A stretch of 6,454 bases of DNA, from assembly GCA_964496705.1 (NCBI GenBank), contig CAZCBJ010000224.1, positions 1 through 6,454 of the forward strand. The letters are read 5' to 3'. The DNA is from CAZCBJ01 sp964496705. GTDB lineage: Bacteria; Chloroflexota; Anaerolineae; Anaerolineales; Anaerolineaceae. A model generated the notes under the pieces. It worked only from the letters and a program-made list of their open reading frames with translations. It made no database searches and had not been told where the DNA came from. Made by a program: the position numbers and the translations under genes. Positions 1 to 5,122 of the stretch are shown piece by piece (position 1 is the first letter of the stretch; the number at the start of each line of letters is the position of its first letter).

Positions 1-110
1 TGACCGGTATCCATGCCGTTGAGCGGCAGAGAGGTGGCCAGTCCGTTAACAATCAGGGTGGCAACCACTGCCAGGATGACCGCCAGTTGACGTACAAAAT
101 GTTTTGCCAT
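1..110 (-). CDS. TspO/MBR-related (tryptophan-rich sensory) membrane protein, N-terminal fragment
   Basis: Only the first 36 codons are present; the gene runs off the left edge. The peptide begins MAKHFVRQLAVILAVVATLI and continues with VNGLATSLPLNGMDTG. A short basic start is followed by one hydrophobic membrane helix (about residues 9-29) and then a PLNG-x-x-TG stretch. From memory, that is how the tryptophan-rich sensory proteins of the TspO/MBR family in Chloroflexota and Cyanobacteria begin. TspO proteins are five-helix membrane proteins that bind porphyrins and other hydrophobic ligands; the later helices that would confirm this are outside the window. The start is supported by GGAAAG four bases upstream of the ATG. 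The leader contains nested inverted repeats that could bury this ribosome binding site. Another small membrane protein cannot be excluded from this fragment. Confidence 0.62.
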   Translation of the reverse strand, partial: MAKHFVRQLAVILAVVATLIVNGLATSLPLNGMDTG

Positions 111-112
111 AG

Positions 113-184
113 AACTTTCCTTTCAGTGCGTTTAATTGGGTATATTAATTTTATTTTACCCAACCAGCCCTGAAAGTGAAAGCT
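113..184 (-). promoter_or_regulatory. Leader with nested inverted repeats covering the ribosome binding site of the TspO-like gene
   Basis: On the transcribed strand, CTTTCACTTTCAG (170-182) is complementary to CTGAAAGGAAAG (115-126), apart from one bulged A. The pairing can extend two more steps (one G-U, one A-U) at the base. The second arm contains the whole ribosome binding site GGAAAG of the downstream gene. Inside lies a second perfect 7-bp inverted repeat, TTGGGTA/TACCCAA (157-163 and 136-142), with a 14-nt AT-rich loop. There is no U-tract, so it does not look like a terminator. The inner repeat, with arm centres 21 bp apart, could instead be a DNA operator. The pairing is read directly from the sequence; a regulatory role is inference. 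Confidence 0.45.
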
Positions 185-209
185 TTGAATAAACTTTGTA
201 CAATCTTTC

Positions 210-659
210 TTATAAATCCAGCGCGAAGTACACGTCCCCATCCGTGTAGTGGGTGATGTGAAAACCGAAACGCAGGTAGAAAGCGACCACCTCACGCCAG
301 GTGTGGGTGGTTTCGAGCACGATGCGCCGCACACCGCTTTCGCGGGCGCGCTGGCAGAGCTGCTCCAGGATCAACCGCCCGATCCCCTGACGGCGCACAT
401 CCGCCGCTACGGACATACGCAGCACCTCAGCCGTCTCCTCACCGCGCGGAAGCAGAGCGCCGGTGCCCACCAGCCTGCCCGCCTGGCGCGCCGTCAGGAA
501 CACACCTCCGGCATAACTGGCGGCGATGTCGTCCAAATCCGGATTTTTGGTGGGGTCCAGCCAACCCCAATGTCCCACCAGCCCATCCAGAATGAGCGCT
601 TTGGCTTCCTGCTGGTCGGCGGGTTGGAATGGGGCGATGATGATCTCGCTTGCGCTCAT
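210..659 (-). CDS. GNAT-family N-acetyltransferase
   Basis: A 149-residue single-domain protein of the GNAT fold, which transfers an acetyl group from acetyl-CoA to an amine. The substrate cannot be told from sequence. Motif A is clear: strand EVLRMSVAADV (78-88), followed by the acetyl-CoA pyrophosphate loop RRQGIGRLI (89-97). The C-terminal motif B has W121 and AFYLRFGF (126-133), matching the usual FYxxxGF signature. The N-terminal half (1-70) carries the usual first strands and ends in GRLVGTGALL. The length is normal and the domain looks complete. The ATG has no Shine-Dalgarno sequence but a TATACT box 7 nt upstream, suggesting a leaderless transcript. The gene lies just downstream of a terminator, so it is probably its own unit. 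No terminator follows it before the TspO-like gene. Confidence 0.9.
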   Translation of the reverse strand: MSASEIIIAPFQPADQQEAKALILDGLVGHWGWLDPTKNPDLDDIAASYAGGVFLTARQAGRLVGTGALLPRGEETAEVLRMSVAADVRRQGIGRLILEQLCQRARESGVRRIVLETTHTWREVVAFYLRFGFHITHYTDGDVYFALDL

Positions 660-666
660 CGGGTCT

Positions 667-672
667 AGTATA
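667..672 (-). promoter_or_regulatory. Probable -10 box (TATACT) for a leaderless GNAT transcript
   Basis: TATACT lies 7 nt before the A of the GNAT start codon, which places the expected transcription start at or next to the ATG. The intervening AGACCCG has no ribosome binding site. No -35 hexamer is recognisable; that region falls inside the preceding terminator hairpin. TANNNT boxes directly before start codons are the known hallmark of leaderless genes in several bacterial phyla. Confidence 0.5.
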
Positions 673-702
673 ACAAAGAAACCGCCCGGTTTTTCCGGGC
701 GG
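672..702 (-). terminator. Intrinsic terminator after the receiver gene
   Basis: A perfect 8-bp stem, CCGCCCGG/CCGGGCGG, with an AAAAA loop is followed on the minus strand by TTTCTTTGTT. It lies 17 nt beyond the receiver stop codon and closes the ParB-like/receiver unit. Its T-rich tail runs straight into the TATACT box of the next gene. Confidence 0.85.
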
Positions 703-719
703 CAGTGTGCTTCTTTCGT

Positions 720-1097
720 TCAACCGCAGGATTGTGCCGGTCGGCCGAGGACACCGGCGATGATCTGCAGGACCTGTGCGGGCGGATCGCTCTTGGCGAT
801 GAAAGCCCGCGCGCCAGACTCCAATGAAACCTGTCCAGCTTCGGGCAGCGCGCTGAGCGCGATCACTGCAGCCTTCGGCGCGATGGCGCGCAATTCAGCC
901 AATCCGTTTTGCGGGCAAAAACCGGGCAATTCCCAGTCCAACAGGATCAATTCAGGCTGGCAGCCGGCAGCGACGCACAGGAGCGCATTCCAATCGGTGA
1001 CTTCAGCGATCTCAGCGCAACCCAGCCGGCTGGACAACAACAGAACCAGCGCAGAGCGCGATGGAAAACTGTCATCAGCTACCAGGATGAGAGTCAT
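720..1097 (-). CDS. Stand-alone response-regulator receiver domain protein
   Basis: A 125-residue protein consisting only of a CheY-like receiver domain. The acidic pocket D8-D9 (VADDS), the phospho-acceptor D54 (LILLDWELPG), the switch residue S82 (IALSA) and the conserved K102 (FIAKSD) are all present, so it should be phosphorylated by a histidine kinase. There is no DNA-binding or enzymatic output domain. The DWELPG loop is followed by FCPQNG, a few residues longer than the usual MPGMDG turn. The start codon is 1 nt after the stop of the ParB-like gene, with AGGA overlapping that gene's last codons, so translation is likely coupled. No kinase is in the window. An action through protein contact, perhaps with the neighbour, is inference. 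A terminator follows. Confidence 0.9.
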   Translation of the reverse strand: MTLILVADDSFPSRSALVLLLSSRLGCAEIAEVTDWNALLCVAAGCQPELILLDWELPGFCPQNGLAELRAIAPKAAVIALSALPEAGQVSLESGARAFIAKSDPPAQVLQIIAGVLGRPAQSCG

Positions 1098-1098
1098 T

Positions 1099-1662
1099 TT
1101 ATCCTGCCTTGCACTCCAGGATATGTGCGACAGGTTTCGCCTCTGCAGGCTGCATCCAGGGCGCGGGGACGTCCAGGGTCACTTCGGTCACCTCGGCGTC
1201 CATCAAACGCTGCCCAAAGGCTTTTGCCACCGAAATACGGTGGTGACCGTCGCGCACGAAGTATTGACCTTCGATGAGCAGCAACTGGATGGGCGGAAGC
1301 GCCATGCCCTGGTAGTGGGCGATGCCCACGCTGACCCAGCGGTCTTTCATGCGCCGGCTGAGCGGGTGGAAGCGGTCATCAAAATCCTCCGCGCGCCCTT
1401 CGCTGCCGTGGATCTGGTCGATCGGCACGATTTGCACACCGCGGTAGACGCTGTTGCGAATTTTCAACTTGATCGCGCCCAGGTCCAGCAATTTGTTCGA
1501 GCGGTGAAAGAGCCGCGACAGCAACCTGCGCACCGCACCTTTGCGGATCATCTCATTGAAGGCATTGACCGCCGTGCAGATGGAATTCGCATCCCGCTCG
1601 CCCCGGCGGCAACCGCTGCGGGGGTCTTCTGGGTGACTGAGGGGGTTCATGGTTTCGAACAT
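1099..1662 (-). CDS. ParB/sulfiredoxin-fold-like protein with DGHHR motif
   Basis: A 187-residue protein that I take to have a ParB N-terminal/Srx-like fold. VQIVPIDQIHGSEGR (76-90) resembles the first strand and turn of that fold (VPxxxI). YFVRDGHHRISVAKAFG (134-150) resembles the ParB motif in which a G-x-R segment contacts nucleotide. The first 60 residues are basic and look helical (KGAVRRLLSRLFHRSNKLL). I recall similar proteins of unknown function in Chloroflexota; the cellular role is not known to me. It is too short for a chromosome-partitioning ParB, and no helix-turn-helix domain is visible. The start was chosen because AAGGAGAG lies 5 nt upstream. An in-frame ATG ten codons earlier (1692) has only a badly spaced AAGGA. 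It is the first gene of a pair with the receiver. Confidence 0.7.
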   Translation of the reverse strand: MFETMNPLSHPEDPRSGCRRGERDANSICTAVNAFNEMIRKGAVRRLLSRLFHRSNKLLDLGAIKLKIRNSVYRGVQIVPIDQIHGSEGRAEDFDDRFHPLSRRMKDRWVSVGIAHYQGMALPPIQLLLIEGQYFVRDGHHRISVAKAFGQRLMDAEVTEVTLDVPAPWMQPAEAKPVAHILECKAG

Positions 1663-1667
1663 GATGG

Positions 1668-1675
1668 CTCTCCTT
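1668..1675 (-). promoter_or_regulatory. Ribosome binding site that fixes the start of the ParB-like gene
   Basis: AAGGAGAG, then five bases (CCATC), then the ATG at 1662. The same octamer and spacing precede tatA in this window. It favours this start over the in-frame ATG at 1692. Confidence 0.85.
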
Positions 1676-1789
1676 AATTCCTGACGGTGCATTCCTTCAT
1701 GCTTAGTGTACGGCAGAGGGGGTTCGCTCGCGCCTTTCCATGGGCAGGTTTACACCTGAACCTTCGGCCAGTATTGCCCGGGTAGAATC

Positions 1790-1820
1790 AATCTGACGGG
1801 CTCGCCAGGCCCGTCAGATT
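1790..1820. other. Perfect 12-bp inverted repeat in the region ahead of the ParB-like gene
   Basis: AATCTGACGGGC and GCCCGTCAGATT flank a 7-nt spacer. Neither side has a good U-tract (TTTGCTT on the plus strand, TGATTCT on the minus strand), so a terminator is only a weak option. It could be a stem-loop in the 5' leader of the ParB-like gene, an operator, or a dispersed repeat. No second copy is present in the window. Confidence 0.5.
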
Positions 1821-1883
1821 TGCTTAGGAGGAGAAAGAAAAAGATGCCGTTCGTCGGTCATTTACTTTTTTCATCCCCATTAT

Positions 1884-1920
1884 AAAAAAGACCGGCGGCA
1901 ACTCCATCTGCCGCCGGTCT
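1884..1920 (-). terminator. Intrinsic terminator after the M32 carboxypeptidase
   Basis: A perfect 11-bp GC-rich stem, AGACCGGCGGC/GCCGCCGGTCT, has a 10-nt loop and is followed on the minus strand by a run of six T. It lies about 40 nt past the peptidase stop codon. On the plus strand there is no T-run after the stem, so it acts in one direction. Confidence 0.92.
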
Positions 1921-1959
1921 AGCCTTTACCTGGACGAAAGTAGGGTTTTCGCGGAATTC

Positions 1960-3471
1960 TTATAAAGAAAGCCCGTACAGCTCGCCGTACTTGGTCTTGA
2001 GGTAGCGCATATACGGCGCAATGGTGATCTCGCCGCCGGTGGCGCGCTGGATCAGCTCATTGGTGGTGAACTTGCTGCCGTGCCGGTAGATATTCTCGAC
2101 CAGCCAGCCGTGCAGCGTGCCGAACTTGCCCTGGCGGATTTCAGCGCTGATCTCGGGATGAGCTTTCAATGCAGCTTCATAAAAGATGCCGGTCATGATG
2201 TTGCCCAGCGTGTAGCCCTGGAACATGCCGCCGATGGTGCCAAAGTACCAGTGCACGTCCTGCAGCACGCCGTCGCTGTCGGTGGGCGAGACCACGCCCA
2301 GGTCTTGTTGATAACGCGCGTTCCAGGCCGCCGGCAGGTCTTTGACCTCCAGCGATCCTTCGAGCAGCGCCAGTTCCAGATCAAAGCGCAGCATGACATG
2401 CAGATTGTAAGTCAGCTCATCGGCATCGACGCGGATCAGCGAGGGCGCCACCCGGTTGATGGCGCGGTAGAAGGTCTCCAGGCTGACATTTTGTAGTTGG
2501 CGGGGGAAGCGCGCCTGCAGGCGCGGATAATAGAATTCCCAGAAACCGCGACTGCGCCCCACCACATTCTCCCACAGGCGCGACTGGCTTTCATGCACAC
2601 CCGCCGAATTGCCGCCCTGCAGGGGCGTGCCCTCCAGGGCAACGTCGCAGCCCTGTTCGTACATGGCGTGTCCGGCCTCATGCACCACGCTGAAGAAGCA
2701 ATCACCGAAATCGTTGGGCTTGACACGCGTGGTGATGCGCACATCGCCGATTGAAAAAGTGGTGCAGAAAGGATGGTGGGTCAGATCCAAACGCCCGCGC
2801 TTGAAGTCGTAACCGAGCAATTCAGCCGCCTCACGCCCGGTGAGCAATTGATCTTCCTGGGGGTAAATCTCGTGCAGGCAGGAATCATCCAACGGCGACC
2901 GGGCGACCACCTGCTGGACCAACGGCACCAATTGCTCGCGCAAGTCGGCGAAAATGGCGCGCACCGAATCGGCGCGCATGCCGTAGTCCGAAAAATCGAT
3001 CAGCGGGTCGGCAATGTGCTGGTAACCGGGGAAGAAATCGGCCATCCTGCGGCTCATCTCCAGCGTCTTTTCAAGATAGGGCTGCACCCGGACAAAGTCA
3101 TTGGACGGGCGCGCCTCGGCCCACACCATGTATGAGTTGCTGGTGTGCTCGGCGAATTCGCCGGCAAAATCAGATGGGATGCGGATCGCGCGCTCAAACT
3201 GGATGCGCGTCACCCGCACCAGGCTGGCCTCGTAAGAATCATACGGCATCCCGGCTACCAATGGCTCCAGCTCATCCAACAGATGACCGATGGCCGGATT
3301 GGTGGCCTTTTCGTGCGATAGACGCGCCAGCGTGGCCGATTGGCGCCCGCGCGCCGCAGCGCCGCCCTCGGGCATATAGGTGGACTGGTCCCAGCCCAGC
3401 ACGGCTGCGATTGCATTGAGATCAGCCACTTCGTGTAACAGACTTTCCAACTGCTTGATTTTTTCCTGCAT
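1960..3471 (-). CDS. M32-family thermostable carboxypeptidase (Taq type)
   Basis: A 503-residue zinc metallocarboxypeptidase that removes C-terminal residues from peptides, most likely in the cytoplasm since no signal peptide is seen. Family motifs appear in order: an N-terminal WDQSTYMPEGG (27-37), HPF (233-235), DVRITTR (243-249), the zinc motif HEAGH (264-268), HESQ (293-296, whose glutamate is the expected third zinc ligand), IRVDADE (346-352) and LQDVHW (403-408). Length is normal for M32 and the gene looks intact. The segment after LQDVHW reads GTIGGMFQGYTLGN rather than the GYFPTYALGN I associate with Taq enzymes, probably a clade variant. The start was chosen for AAGGAG 6 nt upstream; an in-frame ATG six codons earlier overlaps a TATAAT box. 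It lies 33 nt after rhaB and ends in a strong terminator. Partial co-transcription with rhaB is possible. Confidence 0.95.
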   Translation of the reverse strand: MQEKIKQLESLLHEVADLNAIAAVLGWDQSTYMPEGGAAARGRQSATLARLSHEKATNPAIGHLLDELEPLVAGMPYDSYEASLVRVTRIQFERAIRIPSDFAGEFAEHTSNSYMVWAEARPSNDFVRVQPYLEKTLEMSRRMADFFPGYQHIADPLIDFSDYGMRADSVRAIFADLREQLVPLVQQVVARSPLDDSCLHEIYPQEDQLLTGREAAELLGYDFKRGRLDLTHHPFCTTFSIGDVRITTRVKPNDFGDCFFSVVHEAGHAMYEQGCDVALEGTPLQGGNSAGVHESQSRLWENVVGRSRGFWEFYYPRLQARFPRQLQNVSLETFYRAINRVAPSLIRVDADELTYNLHVMLRFDLELALLEGSLEVKDLPAAWNARYQQDLGVVSPTDSDGVLQDVHWYFGTIGGMFQGYTLGNIMTGIFYEAALKAHPEISAEIRQGKFGTLHGWLVENIYRHGSKFTTNELIQRATGGEITIAPYMRYLKTKYGELYGLSL

Positions 3472-3477
3472 GTTATT

Positions 3478-3483
3478 CTCCTT
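3478..3483 (-). promoter_or_regulatory. Ribosome binding site that fixes the start of the M32 carboxypeptidase
   Basis: AAGGAG is followed by six bases (AATAAC) and the ATG at 3471. It lies downstream of the alternative ATG at 3489 and would be inside the coding region if that ATG were used. Confidence 0.85.
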
Positions 3484-3487
3484 ATTC

Positions 3488-3493
3488 ATTATA
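3488..3493 (-). promoter_or_regulatory. Candidate -10 box (TATAAT) for the M32 carboxypeptidase
   Basis: A perfect TATAAT sits in the 33-nt gap between rhaB and the peptidase, giving an expected leader of roughly 10 nt before the ATG at 3471. No good -35 hexamer lies 16-18 nt upstream. Its last two bases form part of the alternative upstream ATG, which would therefore not be in the transcript. Confidence 0.45.
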
Positions 3494-3504
3494 AAATTCT
3501 CGCA

Positions 3505-4992
3505 TTAAGCGGGAGATTCTTCCAGTTTCAACAGACGCCGGTAGGCATCTTCCCAATCAGCGCCGGGCTGCGGCGTGAAGGTTTCCAGGCTGAAGGAGCG
3601 CCGCACCAGTTCGCGCCCTTGCTCCAGGCTGCCGATCCAGCCCAACGCCAGGGCTTGCATCAGCAGGTTGCCCGCCGCGGTGGCTTCCACCGGTCCGGCG
3701 ATCACCTCGCGCCCGGTGGAATCCGCCGCCAGTTGTGAGAGCAAGCGGTTGCGCGTCCCACCGCCAACAATGTGCAATACGCGGATCGGGCGGCCGGTGA
3801 CTTCTTCGAGGCGCTCCAGCACCCAACGGTACTTGAGTGCCAATCCTTCCAGGATGCTGCGCGCCATCTCGCCTTTGCTCTGCGGCGGCGGCTGGCCGCT
3901 GCGTTGGCAGAAGGCCTGGATGCGGGCCGGCATGTCGCCGTGCTTGAGAAATTCAGGTGAGTCAGGATCAATTAACGCCGCGAAGGGCCTGGCTTCTTGC
4001 GCCATGCGCACCAGATCATCATAGCTGTATTCCTCGCCCTGCCGCGCCCAGGTGCGGCGGCATTCCTGCAGCAGCCACAACCCCATGATATTCTTGGACA
4101 GCCGGTAGGTGCCGTTCACCCCACCCTCGTTGGTCATGTTAAAGGCGAGGGTCTTTTCGTTGATGACCGCCGCGGGCGATTCGACACCCATGATCGACCA
4201 GGTGCCGGAGCTGATCCAGGCGAAATCACTGACCGCAGCAGGCACCGCCGCCACCGCAGACCCGGTGTCGTGACAGGCGGGCAGGATCACCGGCAGGCGC
4301 GGCAGGCTGAGCTCATCCGCCACCGCCGCGGACAGCGGCGCCAGCACATTGCCGGGCGGGATGACCTCCGGGAAGATATGCGCGGGGATGCCCAGCGCTT
4401 CGAGCATGGGAGTCGCCCAGCCGCGGATGAGCGGATTGTAGCACTGGGTGGTGGTGGCGTTGCTGAACTCGCAAGCCCTGCGCCCGGTCAGCCAGTAATT
4501 GAACAGGTCCGGCATGGTCAAAAATGTCTGGGCAGTTTCCAGCGCGGGCGAGCGCTGCATCACCATCGCAAATAACTGGTATAGGGTATTGAGCTGCATG
4601 AACTGAATGCCGGTCTGGGCGAAAATTTCAGCGCGCGGGATGCGTTCGCAAGCCGCCTCCACCATCCCATCTGTGCGCCCATCGCGGTAATGATAAGGAT
4701 TGCCGATCAAAACACCCTGCGCGTCCAGTAAACCAAAATCCACCCCCCACGTGTCCAATCCAACCCCCTCCGGCGGCACACCGGCTTGCCGGGCGGATTG
4801 GCCCAGGCTGTGCTTGATCTCCGCCAGCAGACGCAGCGCGTCCCAGTGCAGCCCATCCGGCAGGCTGACCGGCTGGTTTGGAAAGCGGTGGATTTCGCTC
4901 AACCCCAGGCGCTCACCGTCAAATTGACCAAGAATCGCTCGCCCGGATTCCGCGCCCAGGTCCAGGGCAAGCAGATTTTGCGTTTTGGTCAT
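3505..4992 (-). CDS. rhaB: Rhamnulokinase
   Basis: A 495-residue FGGY-family sugar kinase that phosphorylates L-rhamnulose to L-rhamnulose 1-phosphate with ATP, the second step of L-rhamnose breakdown. The N-terminal ATPase-fold half opens with LALDLGAESGRAILGQFDGE (8-27) and HRFPNQPV (35-42), a typical RhaB beginning. It continues with DTWGVDFGLLD (80-90) and YHYRDGRT (100-107). The catalytic base is expected at D242 in ACHDTGSA. The C-terminal half has WISSGTWSIMGVE (259-271), the nucleotide-binding LHIVGGGTRNRLLSQLAAD (406-424) and EATAAGNLLMQALALG (436-451). Length is normal and no lesion is seen. The start was chosen for GGAGG 6 nt upstream; an in-frame ATG six codons earlier places this site inside the gene. 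No rhamnose isomerase, aldolase, transporter or regulator is in the window. A related pentulose kinase is less likely given the N-terminal and HDT motifs. Confidence 0.93.
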   Translation of the reverse strand: MTKTQNLLALDLGAESGRAILGQFDGERLGLSEIHRFPNQPVSLPDGLHWDALRLLAEIKHSLGQSARQAGVPPEGVGLDTWGVDFGLLDAQGVLIGNPYHYRDGRTDGMVEAACERIPRAEIFAQTGIQFMQLNTLYQLFAMVMQRSPALETAQTFLTMPDLFNYWLTGRRACEFSNATTTQCYNPLIRGWATPMLEALGIPAHIFPEVIPPGNVLAPLSAAVADELSLPRLPVILPACHDTGSAVAAVPAAVSDFAWISSGTWSIMGVESPAAVINEKTLAFNMTNEGGVNGTYRLSKNIMGLWLLQECRRTWARQGEEYSYDDLVRMAQEARPFAALIDPDSPEFLKHGDMPARIQAFCQRSGQPPPQSKGEMARSILEGLALKYRWVLERLEEVTGRPIRVLHIVGGGTRNRLLSQLAADSTGREVIAGPVEATAAGNLLMQALALGWIGSLEQGRELVRRSFSLETFTPQPGADWEDAYRRLLKLEESPA

Positions 4993-4996
4993 CAAA

Positions 4997-5003
4997 CACC
5001 TCC
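4997..5003 (-). promoter_or_regulatory. Ribosome binding site that fixes the start of rhaB
   Basis: GGAGGTG lies four bases before the ATG at 4992 (GGAGG is 6 nt away). The in-frame ATG at 5010 lies upstream of this site and has no comparable site of its own. Confidence 0.85.
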
Positions 5004-5078
5004 GAGCCATTCAGGCTATATCTCATGCATTCAAGGGGGAGTATGCGGCAATTTTAATCGAGATTTTCATCCAGAGAT

Positions 5079-5104
5079 AAAAAAGCGAACCGCAAAGGGT
5101 TCGC
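5079..5104 (-). terminator. Intrinsic terminator of the tat cluster
   Basis: A 7-bp stem, GCGAACC/GGTTCGC, with a 6-nt loop is followed on the minus strand by six T. It lies 18 nt after the tatB-like stop codon and separates the tat genes from rhaB. Confidence 0.88.
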
Positions 5105-5122
5105 ATTTGCGCCCAAAATGGT

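Noticed and set aside
249..668. A plus-strand open frame opposite the GNAT gene
   Set aside because: The minus-strand frame has complete GNAT motifs; the plus-strand product has no recognisable domain.
526..1677. A 383-codon open frame on the plus strand across the receiver and ParB-like genes
   Set aside because: It is antisense to two genes with clear family motifs, has low-complexity composition, matches nothing I recognise and lacks a convincing ribosome binding site. It is a GC-rich shadow frame.
1745..1758. CAGGT-N4-ACCTG inverted repeat upstream of the ParB-like gene
   Set aside because: Five-base arms in a 220-bp gap are expected by chance often enough. There is no aligned promoter or second copy to support an operator.
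1822..1842. CCTCCT-containing leader segment on the minus strand that could pair with the ribosome binding site of the ParB-like gene
   Set aside because: Only 6-7 bp pair across about 150 nt, and any pyrimidine-rich tract would match a purine-rich ribosome binding site this well.
2080..3419. Several plus-strand frames of 67-138 codons inside the M32 gene
   Set aside because: They lie fully within a peptidase gene whose motifs are intact from end to end. None has a ribosome binding site or family resemblance.
3575..4575. Plus-strand frames of 62-192 codons inside rhaB
   Set aside because: They are shadows of the rhamnulokinase gene, His/Arg/Gly-rich in composition and without motifs.
5008..5040. 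TGAATG repeated 20 bp apart upstream of rhaB, as a possible regulator site
   Set aside because: The match is six bases with weak flanks, and no promoter can be placed relative to it.
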